IMG/VR virus record: IMGVR_UViG_3300017917_001272
Location: 1-59,930 of that record
Length of the DNA stretch: 59,930 nt
Source: a virus
Reading direction: 5' to 3' (one strand)
Of the stretch, positions 50,451 through 57,993 are shown piece by piece. The notes under the pieces were generated by a model, which was given only the letters and a program-made list of their open reading frames with translations, was not told where the DNA came from and did no database searches. The translations under genes and the position numbers were made by a program. How positions within the stretch are numbered: the first letter of the stretch is position 1; each line of letters opens with the position of its first letter.

Positions 50451-50476
50451 GGGAGGGTAGCCGAAACTACCCTCCC
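50451..50476 (-). terminator. Ten-base-pair hairpin after 588-aa virion gene
   Basis: Perfect arms GGGAGGGTAG / CTACCCTCCC around loop CCGAAA, 11 bases past the stop at 50487. It is the twin of the hairpin at 25532-25557; the seventh base pair is swapped from C:G to G:C, keeping the stem. Confidence 0.65.
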
Positions 50477-50486
50477 GTTAGCCATA

Positions 50487-52253
50487 TTAACCTACTACAA
50501 CCACTCTATATGCATCTACTGCTGGAGCAACAGCAAATGATACGGTAATAGTATTGGTATCTGTTCTTACTACATCACATTCTACTGTGTCGTGTAGTGT
50601 CTTATCATACACCTGAACTTGAACATCTCTAGTTCCCAAATTATGAACTACAGGAATTGATGTTAGAGATGCATTTCCGATATCTTGTGAATACTTTCTT
50701 GTGTATGTAGAAAGTGCAGAAGTGATATCTGATGTGAGCGCTACTGTTCCAGACTCATCTTTGAAGGTAATGGTTCTGTCAGCAGTGGGATCAGTGAAAA
50801 CCAACGTTGTTTCATGAACGTTTGCCGTTCCTTCAATAACGATATTATTATCAGACAAATACAAGCCAGAAACTGTTGGGCTAGTAATTGTTGGTGATGT
50901 AAGCGTCTTATTAGTTAATGTCTGTGCAGTATTGTGATCTACAGTGATGGATGTATCAATGCTAAATGAATTTCCAGTTAGCGTTAGACCATTTCCAGCA
51001 ACGTAGGTTCCTGATCCAGAGAACTGTGACCATGTTTGACCAGAGAAACTGGTAAGGTAATGATTTGTCTGCACCCATGCGGTACTTGCGTATGTAGTGC
51101 CTTCCATTACGAATACCGCTGCACCAATTAATTCTTGGTATGTATCTGCATCTACCGCTCTTGAAAGGGTATATGTAGATCCGTCATCAGCATATACATA
51201 AATGCCATTTTCTGAACCAGTTGTTTGATTCTTGAGCAACAATCTGTAACCATCATCAGTGTCGTCAAGTGCGGCATGGCCGTCAATAACAAGAGTTCCT
51301 GATGTTCCAGTTAGTGCAATATTGCTTGTCGCCAATAGGTTTACAGCGGTGTGCCAGTCAAGGCCTGAAACTGCTGAATCAACATACTGCTTGGTTGCTG
51401 CTTCAAGTGGATTTTGTGGATCTGCATTTAGGGTGACAGTTCCTGGGAAGGTGACTGCATTTGGAAGAGATAGTGTTACAGATCCAGATACTGTGCTAGC
51501 AGAAATCTGATTTGCTGTTCCCTCTACCGCAAGAACACCGTCATTTGTCACTGTGAGCGTTGCGCCAGAAACTGATGTGCTGATTCCTGTTCCACCAGAA
51601 ATCGTTACAGACGCACTATTGCTAGATGCGCTTATTGAGCCAGAATCTGATTCAATTGTCTTAAAGATATTCTGTGAAGAACCCTTATCTGTATTAGTAA
51701 GAGATACAGAGGCACCCTCACCAGTTCCAGTTGCTGAAATTCCATCGCTAGCAGATACTGATGCAACATAATCGCCTGTTGTATCTGTGCCAAGAACGAC
51801 TGAATTTGCTGCTACGCTATTTGCTACGCTTGCTGTTGTTGCGAATGTTGCAGATGCGGCAGTTCCAGTAGTATCTGATGAAATTGTGCTTTCAAGACTG
51901 ATTGTGTATATTCCAGCAGATGCTGTTACATCAATGTCTGTTCCTGCAACAATGTCAAGAACTGTTCCTGCGGCGAGCCACTGTGATCCGTCATAAGACT
52001 TGATCATATTTTCAGTGGTGTTATAAATAACTCTACCCTCGTAATTTCCAGATGATGGATCTGAAGAAACTACTGGGATTGTGGAGTCAACATACTTGCC
52101 TCCGTCATAAACTCTTACAACGTCAAGTACAGTATTGTAGTAAAGTCTACCTTCAAAATTACCAGAGTTGGGGTCTGCGCTGAGTTTTTCGAAGGCAGCA
52201 TTGACAATTTGATTGCCTGACATATCAACATGTGTCAGAAATCTTTTCGCCAT
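50487..52253 (-). CDS. Large modular fibre/virion protein, 588 aa
   Basis: A 588-residue fibre-type protein. It opens MAKRFLTHVDMSGNQIVNAA with two 'dp.sGn.eGr.yYNt....vr.YdGg.w' units (residues about 25-95). The middle is rich in Ser, Thr and Val with short repeats (ASVTISGGTGISTSVSGATL). GTVTLNADPQNPLEAATKQY then VDSAVSGLDWHTAVNLLATS form a well-known phage fibre domain, followed by AQTLTNKTLTSPTITSP. The C-terminus (YSQDIGNASLTSIPVVHNLG, VQVYDKTLHDTVECDVVRTD) is a separate beta domain. GGAG precedes the ATG. The strong hairpin after it suggests high expression, as for the capsid gene. Confidence 0.82.
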   Translation of the reverse strand: MAKRFLTHVDMSGNQIVNAAFEKLSADPNSGNFEGRLYYNTVLDVVRVYDGGKYVDSTIPVVSSDPSSGNYEGRVIYNTTENMIKSYDGSQWLAAGTVLDIVAGTDIDVTASAGIYTISLESTISSDTTGTAASATFATTASVANSVAANSVVLGTDTTGDYVASVSASDGISATGTGEGASVSLTNTDKGSSQNIFKTIESDSGSISASSNSASVTISGGTGISTSVSGATLTVTNDGVLAVEGTANQISASTVSGSVTLSLPNAVTFPGTVTLNADPQNPLEAATKQYVDSAVSGLDWHTAVNLLATSNIALTGTSGTLVIDGHAALDDTDDGYRLLLKNQTTGSENGIYVYADDGSTYTLSRAVDADTYQELIGAAVFVMEGTTYASTAWVQTNHYLTSFSGQTWSQFSGSGTYVAGNGLTLTGNSFSIDTSITVDHNTAQTLTNKTLTSPTITSPTVSGLYLSDNNIVIEGTANVHETTLVFTDPTADRTITFKDESGTVALTSDITSALSTYTRKYSQDIGNASLTSIPVVHNLGTRDVQVQVYDKTLHDTVECDVVRTDTNTITVSFAVAPAVDAYRVVVVG

Positions 52254-52270
52254 ATAAACTCATCTCCTTT

Positions 52271-52747
52271 CTAAGATAGGTATGCCGCCCCAGCAATTGA
52301 TTCAGAAAAGGTAAGCGTTATCGTGTTTCCACTGTATTGATAATCTCCTTCAATCACTTTTCCAACTAGATCGACTACCGTAATGTTTGGATTAAACTCT
52401 AAATCATGAGTTATAGTCCAAACTGTGGACGAGGAGGTTTGGTAATGGGTAAGAGCAACATCGGCAATTGCCAAGCCCATTCCGAGTAAAACTCCAGATC
52501 CCCAACCACTTTCTGTTTTTGGTCCAAAAATGTATCCAGTAGTTGTATTGATATATTGATCACCTACAAGACCAATAATTGGTGATGGATCGGTGGGACC
52601 AGAAAGAACCTGCGTTCCTCTTGGCCCCTGTGGACCAGTAATAGCAGTTGCAACCTCAATGATATTTTCACAAACATTGACATTAACAACTTCTTCAACA
52701 ACCGTAACCTCAACAACTGAACCATCTGCGGTAACTGTTGTAGCCAT
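52271..52747 (-). CDS. Virion protein with short collagen-like motif
   Basis: A 158-residue protein. Residues 1-35 are Val/Thr strands. Then comes ITGPQGPRGTQ, a collagen-like patch of two Gly-Pro-X triplets, followed by a VGDQYINTTTGYIFGP unit related to the array's 'GD.y.nt..g' module. The C-terminus has STVWTITHDLEFNPNITVVD then YQYSGNTITLTFSESIAGAA, matching the C-domain type in the 588-aa neighbour. The start overlaps the upstream stop as TAATG. Likely a fibre-attachment or tip component. Confidence 0.72.
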   Translation of the reverse strand: MATTVTADGSVVEVTVVEEVVNVNVCENIIEVATAITGPQGPRGTQVLSGPTDPSPIIGLVGDQYINTTTGYIFGPKTESGWGSGVLLGMGLAIADVALTHYQTSSSTVWTITHDLEFNPNITVVDLVGKVIEGDYQYSGNTITLTFSESIAGAAYLS

Positions 52748-53091
52748 TACTTTGTTACCTCTGGGGTTACGATAAATTTACCTTCAATTAGTCTTGTTAC
52801 AACATTTCCAGATGAAACAAGTTCTAAGTCATATACATAATCTTTTGCGGGAACAAGTTCTGTAACAATACTTGAGATTTCAACATCAATTGTTCCTGCT
52901 TCCCCGCCCAAAACAATTCCGTCTGTGCTATCAAGGCTAATGATTGCTGTTTTACTTATATACTTTTCTCTAACCTGCATTCTTGCAGAGTATCCAGTAA
53001 GATCTACTGGTTCATTATTGATAGCATAAGTAAATTGCTGAACATAAGTAGATCCTTGAGGACAAACGATGTTATACTTTCCTGGGATCAT
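52747..53091 (-). CDS. BppU-like virion protein, 114 aa
   Basis: A 114-residue protein, ATG 53091 chosen because AAAGGAG lies nine bases upstream; a TTG further up is unneeded. Sequence: VCPQGSTYVQQFTYAINNEP, then DLTGYSARMQVREKYISKTA, TELVPAKDYVYDLELVSSGN and RLIEGKFIVTPEVT. This is the 'G.t...qf.w....pvDLtGy.a.mqvR......' domain, as at the N-terminus of baseplate upper proteins, and commonly the first gene of a fibre cluster. It starts the leftward array and faces thyX divergently. Confidence 0.75.
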   Translation of the reverse strand: MIPGKYNIVCPQGSTYVQQFTYAINNEPVDLTGYSARMQVREKYISKTAIISLDSTDGIVLGGEAGTIDVEISSIVTELVPAKDYVYDLELVSSGNVVTRLIEGKFIVTPEVTK

Positions 53092-53119
53092 GCTCAACAA
53101 CTCCTTTTATTTTACTTCT

Positions 53120-53125
53120 ATTATA
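53120..53125 (-). promoter_or_regulatory. -10 box of leftward fibre array
   Basis: TATAAT on the minus strand, 28 bases before the ATG at 53091; the leader carries AAAGGAG. It is divergent from the thyX promoter. Confidence 0.52.
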
Positions 53126-53164
53126 ACAGGACTTCATTGTTATTAAATCGTTACCGTGAAAAAT

Positions 53165-53193
53165 TTGACACCTTCACAAAAGGTGCTTATAAT
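53165..53193 (+). promoter_or_regulatory. Consensus promoter of thyX with spacer dyad
   Basis: Plus strand: TTGACA (53165-53170), 17-base spacer, TATAAT (53188-53193). A dyad CACCTT / AAGGTG (53169-53174 and 53180-53185) overlaps the spacer. The transcript starts near 53200 and its leader of about 55 bases ends with AAAGG before the GTG at 53255. The promoter lies inside the longest open frame, which argues against a start at 53156. Confidence 0.78.
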
Positions 53194-53254
53194 TTCTTTT
53201 TATAAAAGAGAGAGAAAAAAGAAAAGTATCTCTACCCTAGCAGAAAGGTCTTTC

Positions 53255-53959
53255 GTGACCCAATTTTCAGTTCTTGATCATGGATATGTTCGTTTAATTA
53301 ATAATATGGGTTCCGACCTTGATATTGTAAATGCTGCAAGAGTTAGTTTTGATAAAGAAGTTTCAGATCTTTCTGATTCTGATATTAAACTCATCAACTT
53401 CTTGGTAAAGCATAAGCACGATTCTACCTTGAGACATTGTGTGATGACTTTTGAGGTTTATGCTCCTCTGATGGTTGCTAGACAGTGGTGGAAACATCAC
53501 ATCGGATCTGCTGCCCTTGATGATCAGGATGGGTGGAATGAATCATCTCGTCGCTATGTAACAGAGAATGAGCAATTCTATATCCCTGCCATTGATGCGT
53601 GGCGCTCAGTACCCGAAAATCGCAAGCAGGGCAGCGGTGAGCCGATTGAATTGGATAAGGCGGCTAAATACCATCAGGCAATGATTCGAACCGTTAGAGA
53701 TGGCCACAATCTTTATTTAGAGGCACTTGCAGATGGTGTAGCGCCAGAACAGGCAAGACTTCTTCTTCCTGCCTATGCTATGTATGTCCGTTGGAGGTGG
53801 ACGGTAAGCCTAAATGGACTTCTTCATTTCCTCTCACTCCGCCTTGGTCATGGTGCTCAATATGAAATCGTAGAATATGCTAAAGTTATCAATACGATTG
53901 TTGAAGAGCATTATCCAATTACAACAAAAGCATGGAATGAGTTCAGAGTTGATTCATAA
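53255..53959 (+). CDS. thyX: Flavin-dependent thymidylate synthase ThyX
   Basis: A 234-residue ThyX that makes dTMP from dUMP with FAD and methylene-tetrahydrofolate. The start GTG 53255 gives the family opening (VLDHGYVRLINNMG) and has AAAGG six bases upstream; the longer frame from 53156 would span the promoter. Conserved C-terminal part: LLLPAYAMYVRWRWTVSLNG then LLHFLSLRL. The signature region is unusual: instead of RHRxxS the protein reads RQWWKHHIGS (76-85), then a nine-residue insert (86-94), then NESSRRY (95-101). Both signature arginines are replaced by Lys and His. It may use a shifted motif or have lower activity. Pairs with the class II reductase for dNTP supply. Confidence 0.9.
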   Translation: MTQFSVLDHGYVRLINNMGSDLDIVNAARVSFDKEVSDLSDSDIKLINFLVKHKHDSTLRHCVMTFEVYAPLMVARQWWKHHIGSAALDDQDGWNESSRRYVTENEQFYIPAIDAWRSVPENRKQGSGEPIELDKAAKYHQAMIRTVRDGHNLYLEALADGVAPEQARLLLPAYAMYVRWRWTVSLNGLLHFLSLRLGHGAQYEIVEYAKVINTIVEEHYPITTKAWNEFRVDS

Positions 53960-54407
53960 TTATGTTTCTCCCCGCGCAAGAAAGCGTGCCGCTAAGTGGC
54001 GTCTTGTTGGCATGATCAAAACTTGGCGGGGATGCATAGATTGTGGATATAATTCTCATCCTGAAGCATTACAATTTGATCACATAAATAATGATAAGAA
54101 AGACAATGTATCAAATTTGATACGAAGCGATTATGCTTGGTCAACTATCTTAAATGAAATAAATAAATGTGAGATTCGATGTGCTAATTGTCACGCGGTA
54201 ATGACTGCTCATAGGAAACGCGCATATCGTGAATCTGAGCCATCAACTGTTCATTTTGAGTCTTTAGGGCAGCAAGATCTTGACGAAGAAGTTCATTCTC
54301 AGCAATCAATTCCTCTATCTTTTGACGAGCCTCCGATAATTCTAGGCGAAGTTCCTGCATTGTCATCTGCATGGTTTCGACGGCTTCTCCCGAAGCACCA
54401 GCAATAA
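53937..54407 (+). CDS. HNH endonuclease with antisense C-terminal tail
   Basis: A 156-residue protein. The HNH fold is clear: WRGCIDCGYNS with C33/C36, LQFDHINNDKKDNVSNL with D48-H49, and CEIRCANCHAVMTAHRKR with C82/C85-H86. Such free-standing HNH nucleases are often homing enzymes or packaging helpers. The ATG at 53937 lies inside the end of thyX (23-base overlap). The domain ends near residue 100; the last ~57 residues have no nuclease pattern and are encoded opposite a coiled-coil gene (54184-54516), overlapping it by 224 bases. The original stop was probably lost. Confidence 0.8.
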   Translation: MSSELIHNYVSPRARKRAAKWRLVGMIKTWRGCIDCGYNSHPEALQFDHINNDKKDNVSNLIRSDYAWSTILNEINKCEIRCANCHAVMTAHRKRAYRESEPSTVHFESLGQQDLDEEVHSQQSIPLSFDEPPIILGEVPALSSAWFRRLLPKHQQ

Positions 54408-54516
54408 CGCCATAAATATCGGCAAGATGCTTTTTTCTATTTAAAAACCATGTAAAGAACGCAGCAATTGGAGCGGCAAGAACACCAACAATTGCCAAGA
54501 TAAATGAACTATCCAT
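54184..54516 (-). CDS. Membrane-anchored coiled-coil protein, 110 aa
   Basis: A 110-residue protein with one N-terminal membrane segment (SFILAIVGVLAAPIAAFFTW) and a long coiled coil from about residue 45 (MQMTMQELRLELSEARQKIE, then LIAENELLRQDLAALKTQNE). It is the third gene of the holin cluster and overlaps the previous gene by 8 bases. A spanin-like or holin-regulating role would fit a lysis cassette, but actinobacteria lack an outer membrane and the protein has no lipobox, so a classical spanin is unlikely. Its last 224 bases are also read on the other strand by the HNH gene. Confidence 0.7.
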   Translation of the reverse strand: MDSSFILAIVGVLAAPIAAFFTWFLNRKKHLADIYGVIAGASGEAVETMQMTMQELRLELSEARQKIEELIAENELLRQDLAALKTQNEQLMAQIHDMRVSYEQSLPRDN

Positions 54517-54958
54517 TTACCGCACTCCTCTTTAGCATAAGATAAATATCTAGTGATCTAAAACCACTTGCAAGAAACATTCCAAACCAAATAAATGCCA
54601 AAATTATTGGCAACCAAATTCCAGGGTATCCAACATAAATCATCTGAGCAACATACATAATGGTTACAGCAAAAGAGGCAGCGCTTATTGCTAGCCACCC
54701 CCACATCTCCCCCAAAACTGCATATACTGGCTTTGTTTTTCTATTGCAAAGAAGTGCAGACATAACTATCCCTGAAGCAACCATCATGTATACAGAAACA
54801 AGATTTATCATGACAACAATTTGTGGAGATGGTGCATTTTCTGGCCAGTATGGACTGACAAGTGCAAAGGCTCCTGCTAAAAAGATAACAAAGGCGGTAT
54901 AAAAATCAAAAGGGCGCTGTCGCAAATTATTACGAAGCACCCCTTTGATATTACTCAT
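54509..54958 (-). CDS. Four-helix membrane protein, holin-like
   Basis: A 149-residue protein with four hydrophobic segments: YTAFVIFLAGAFALVSPYW, VVMINLVSVYMMVASGIVMS, WLAISAASFAVTIMYVAQMI and WLPIILAFIWFGMFLASGF. Charged ends are Arg/Lys-rich. It starts at ATG 54958, overlapping the r1t-type holin stop as TAATG. A second membrane protein next to a small holin is common in actinophage lysis cassettes and may act as partner or antiholin. Topology is by eye. Confidence 0.7.
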   Translation of the reverse strand: MSNIKGVLRNNLRQRPFDFYTAFVIFLAGAFALVSPYWPENAPSPQIVVMINLVSVYMMVASGIVMSALLCNRKTKPVYAVLGEMWGWLAISAASFAVTIMYVAQMIYVGYPGIWLPIILAFIWFGMFLASGFRSLDIYLMLKRSAVNG

Positions 54959-55182
54959 TACTCAGCAGCACCCTTGCCATAACGTGGATCTGACTTATCA
55001 AAGTAGTTCTTGATTACTGGTAGCACGGCTACAACTGCTGAAATCAAGGCTCCTAGCCAGAGTTCTCCATCTAGAGGAATTGTTCCATTGTTAGATGTGA
55101 GAATGACAAGAACGGCGGTAATCAAAGCGGAAATAAATACATTAAACCATGACTTAAGCATAGCCTTAGTTTGCTTTGACAT
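54958..55182 (-). CDS. Holin, r1t-like
   Basis: A 74-residue protein: a cytoplasmic basic N-terminus (SKQTKAMLKSWFN), membrane segment VFISALITAVLVILTS, a polar turn (NNGTIPLDGE), second segment LWLGALISAVVAVLPVI, then NYFDKSDPRYGKGAAE. The DPRYGKG ending and two-helix plan match r1t-type holins of actinophages. It makes membrane holes for lysis timing. AGGAG lies eight bases before the ATG; the TTG six bases further up is not needed. The endolysin is not in this window. Confidence 0.82.
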   Translation of the reverse strand: MSKQTKAMLKSWFNVFISALITAVLVILTSNNGTIPLDGELWLGALISAVVAVLPVIKNYFDKSDPRYGKGAAE

Positions 55183-55212
55183 AAGCAATTCTCCTTTTGT
55201 AGTTGTGAATTA

Positions 55213-55218
55213 ATTATA
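55213..55218 (-). promoter_or_regulatory. Extended -10 box before holin gene
   Basis: TGATATAAT on the minus strand, 30 bases before the ATG at 55182; AGGAG is in the leader. It lies between the fibre genes and the lysis cassette. Confidence 0.55.
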
Positions 55219-55243
55219 TCAAAGTTTGTGGATATAGTGTGGA

Positions 55244-56383
55244 TTAAAGTTCAGCAGAAAGCGCTAAATATCCAGCAGAATTATTTGCATTTATTAGCGC
55301 ATAAGTTCTATATGCTGTTGCTCCAGTAACAGTTGATTGAATTAGCGAAACATCATTTCCAGAATTTATAGTTGAAAGTGAAATTGCACTCGGTGTCAAT
55401 CCTGTAATCCAATCATTTACAAAAAGCCCAGATGCCTCAATAGACGTAGGGGTTGTCCTCATTGTAGTTTTATGATTTATTTGTGTATAAACAAGCGTTG
55501 TGCTTTGTGCCATTCCTAGACCATAGCCAGAATATGGTTGACCACCAGCAAATTTTTGATAATATCTCTGACACTCTCTTAATTCTTGTGCATATGATTT
55601 AAATTCAAAAGGGGTAGCAACTGGACCTGTTTCTAACTGTACTCCCGTAATTTGCCAATAGTTGTTTGTAGATGAGGCAAGATTAGTTTGTCCAACAGCA
55701 CGGCGGTTTGCAGTATACGAAATCCAAGAGGTTGTAAGTGATGATCCAGAAGAATATTCTGGTCCACTTGCTAGCCAAAAATTTATTTCTAAAGAGCCGC
55801 CATTGTCATTATTCAAAATACCTGTACTATCAGAAGGAATGGTTACTGCAACCTTTTGCCAAGTTGCTGAGGAACTTATTGTATATGGTGCAGATACATG
55901 ACGATTGTTGTCAGTATCAAAAATTTCAATAATAAAAGTTCCCATTACGTTTGACTTTACCCAAAAAGAAAGAGTTAACTGTTGAGCAGATGCCGTACCC
56001 TTAGCAATTCGTTGAACATCTTGACCCTCTAGTTTTTGATTTACAATAACATAGTCTCCAGTTGTAGGAGAAGCGTCAGCAGTTGTGCAAAGAACCTTTA
56101 AAGACTTTGAGAAGCCAGATCCAGTCGGAGCATCATTTTCAATTGTCTGTGTCCAAGTTCCTAAAGCAGACATTGGAAACTGCCACCTATCCGCAGTATA
56201 ATAGCCACTAGTTGTAATACCAGCAACGCTGGCAGATCTTTGGGCTACCTGCATAGCCCCGTTATAGAGTAAATTTCTATTAGGATAGGGGAAACTTCCT
56301 GTCATTGCCCCCGTCGAATCAAGCGTAATTGCGGCGGTAGTTGCAGAAGGATGCTTAAAATTAACTGCTTGTACTGTACTCAT
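55244..56383 (-). CDS. Tail fibre protein with CBM-like domain, 379 aa
   Basis: A 379-residue fibre protein. After a short N-attachment segment (VQAVNFKHPSATTAAITLDS) it has the well-known phage pattern NRNLLYNGAMQVAQRS then YYTADRWQ, LTLSFWVKSNVMGTFIIEIF, WQITGVQLETGPVATPFEFK and ELRECQRYYQKF: a CBM4/9-like sandwich. The C-terminal part (RTTPTSIEASGLFVNDWITG) is a further beta domain. The paralogue at 56944-57993 has the same central domain. Start overlaps the preceding stop as TAATG. It should bind sugars at the host surface. Confidence 0.82.
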   Translation of the reverse strand: MSTVQAVNFKHPSATTAAITLDSTGAMTGSFPYPNRNLLYNGAMQVAQRSASVAGITTSGYYTADRWQFPMSALGTWTQTIENDAPTGSGFSKSLKVLCTTADASPTTGDYVIVNQKLEGQDVQRIAKGTASAQQLTLSFWVKSNVMGTFIIEIFDTDNNRHVSAPYTISSSATWQKVAVTIPSDSTGILNNDNGGSLEINFWLASGPEYSSGSSLTTSWISYTANRRAVGQTNLASSTNNYWQITGVQLETGPVATPFEFKSYAQELRECQRYYQKFAGGQPYSGYGLGMAQSTTLVYTQINHKTTMRTTPTSIEASGLFVNDWITGLTPSAISLSTINSGNDVSLIQSTVTGATAYRTYALINANNSAGYLALSAEL

Positions 56384-56928
56384 TATGCCGCCTCATATGT
56401 AAACATAAATAATATCGAATCCCCCGAGCCCCATGTAAATGGAACAGTGGATGCGGTTGCAGCAACACTTGCATAGGTTCCCGATGCTGAATAAATATAT
56501 GACATTGCGCTTGTTGCATTATTCCACGTTACCATTCCAAAATATTGGTTAGAACCAAAATCATGATACGTTGCGACCCCCAAAGGTGCAACTGTTGGCA
56601 ATAAATAATCTATAGAAGTTACTGGTAAAGATACTGAAACATTTCCAGTTATTGCTGAGGTAGATCCCAAAGTAAATCGAGCATATACTGTAACAGTTTT
56701 ACCTATTTGAACATATCTTGTAACCGATGTTCCATTTCCTACAGTAATATTGGTCCATGTTGCACTATATGAACTCCAAGCCCCCGCTCCCCCAGTCGGT
56801 TTTGAATCTATTTGTGTTTGTAAAGCACTTGTTACACCATCTAAATAGCCAATTTCGGCGGCAGACACAGAAGCATTCACAGAACTCAATCCTGCTAAAC
56901 TTCCATCTCCACTTATTGATATTGGCAT
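56383..56928 (-). CDS. Tail fibre protein, 181 aa
   Basis: A 181-residue fibre-type protein. It opens MPISISGDGSLAGLSSVNAS followed by AAEIGYLDGVTSALQTQIDS, a known shaft motif ('Ei.yLdGvTs.iQtQi..K'). The body is a small beta tip (SATWTNITVGNGTSVTRYVQ; GKTVTVYARFTLGSTSAITG; DSILFMFTYEAA). This is the typical short-fibre plan of aquatic phages. Leaderless start. Confidence 0.8.
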   Translation of the reverse strand: MPISISGDGSLAGLSSVNASVSAAEIGYLDGVTSALQTQIDSKPTGGAGAWSSYSATWTNITVGNGTSVTRYVQIGKTVTVYARFTLGSTSAITGNVSVSLPVTSIDYLLPTVAPLGVATYHDFGSNQYFGMVTWNNATSAMSYIYSASGTYASVAATASTVPFTWGSGDSILFMFTYEAA

Positions 56929-56934
56929 AGTTTA

Positions 56935-56940
56935 ATTATA
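56935..56940 (-). promoter_or_regulatory. -10 box, leaderless start of fibre gene
   Basis: TATAAT on the minus strand, ending exactly 6 bases before the ATG at 56928. Confidence 0.66.
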
Positions 56941-56943
56941 CTC

Positions 56944-57993
56944 CTAGACGATTTCCGCATCTGCCCTAAATATTGGCCAGTTATATCCTGTTGTATTTCT
57001 AGAGCCAACAAATCTTCCCGTGTTTAGTCCAGAAAATCCAGTCATCTGTGTCCAAAATCCGCCTACTGTTGTGGACATGTTTGGAATAGTTGGTGAAGCA
57101 GATTGAAAGTCTCCAGTTATATGACGAAGAGTAACAGTTCCTGGCAATAGAGTAACTACGGGAGCCGCTCTCATCGGCTGATTAAAAACTCCATTAATTT
57201 CTACCGTTGTTGCATTTATTGCTTCTCCGTTAATTCCAGCACCTATTGTTTGATAGTATCTTTGACATTTTCTTAATGTGTCTCCAAAATTTTCAAACTC
57301 AAATTGACTTGCTACCGTTCCAACTTCTAACTGTGCTCCCGTAATGTCTAGCGTTCCAGAAGTAAATGAACCAAAAGTAAAATATATTTCTAAACCGTTA
57401 GTAACACCCGATGGAAGATTAGATATTTGAAAAGTATATTCAGTTGGAGTAGAGGTAACATTAATTGCTCCACTGCTAATCAAGGTTACGCCAGCATAAT
57501 TGTCTGCTGAACTTGGATGGCGAGCGTACCAAGTAAGGGTCATAGGGGAACTACTAGACAAAACAATTTGATAAGTTACTGTTTTACCAACTAAATGACC
57601 GCAATTAACTGATTCAATCTTTTGACCAAAGAATCCAGAGTTTACTCCGCTTGCACCAGTTATTCTCATTGCTTTTGAAAACTCTCCAGAGCCAGAAACT
57701 TGTGCAACTGTTCCTGCACCACCTGTGGTATTTACATACCATCTATCTAATGTATAGGAGGTAACACTATTTGTCAAAGAAAAAGACGTACCCCTTTGAG
57801 CACACATCATACTTCCATTTATTAACAAGTTTCTATTAGATGGTGAAAATGAACTTCCAACCATGTATGCTGTATCACTTGTTGCTACAGAAGCGCTGGT
57901 AGAAGAAGGAATAACAAGGGTTACATTGTTTCCCCCGTCAGGCGCGGTAAGGGTAACAGATCCTGTTGTTGCACCATTTAATTTAATTGGCAT
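56944..57993 (-). CDS. Tail fibre protein with CBM-like domain, 349 aa
   Basis: A 349-residue paralogue of the 379-aa gene. N-terminus MPIKLNGATTGSVTLTAPDG, then NVTLVIPSSTSASVATSDTA, the common attachment segment. Then NRNLLINGSMMCAQRG, YTLDRWYV, VTYQIVLSSSSPMTLTWYAR, ITGAQLEVGTVASQFEFENF and LRKCQRYYQT, the CBM4/9-like core. I chose ATG 57993, which overlaps the upstream stop as TAATG; a 15-base longer start exists. It should bind surface glycans. Confidence 0.82.
   Translation of the reverse strand: MPIKLNGATTGSVTLTAPDGGNNVTLVIPSSTSASVATSDTAYMVGSSFSPSNRNLLINGSMMCAQRGTSFSLTNSVTSYTLDRWYVNTTGGAGTVAQVSGSGEFSKAMRITGASGVNSGFFGQKIESVNCGHLVGKTVTYQIVLSSSSPMTLTWYARHPSSADNYAGVTLISSGAINVTSTPTEYTFQISNLPSGVTNGLEIYFTFGSFTSGTLDITGAQLEVGTVASQFEFENFGDTLRKCQRYYQTIGAGINGEAINATTVEINGVFNQPMRAAPVVTLLPGTVTLRHITGDFQSASPTIPNMSTTVGGFWTQMTGFSGLNTGRFVGSRNTTGYNWPIFRADAEIV

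Noticed and set aside
53156-53254. Longer ThyX start at GTG 53156
   Set aside because: The stretch contains a full TTGACA-N17-TATAAT promoter, and a good AAAGG site precedes GTG 53255, where the family opening begins.
54408-54902. Plus-strand frames opposite the holin cluster
   Set aside because: Antisense to clear membrane-protein genes in a coupled operon.
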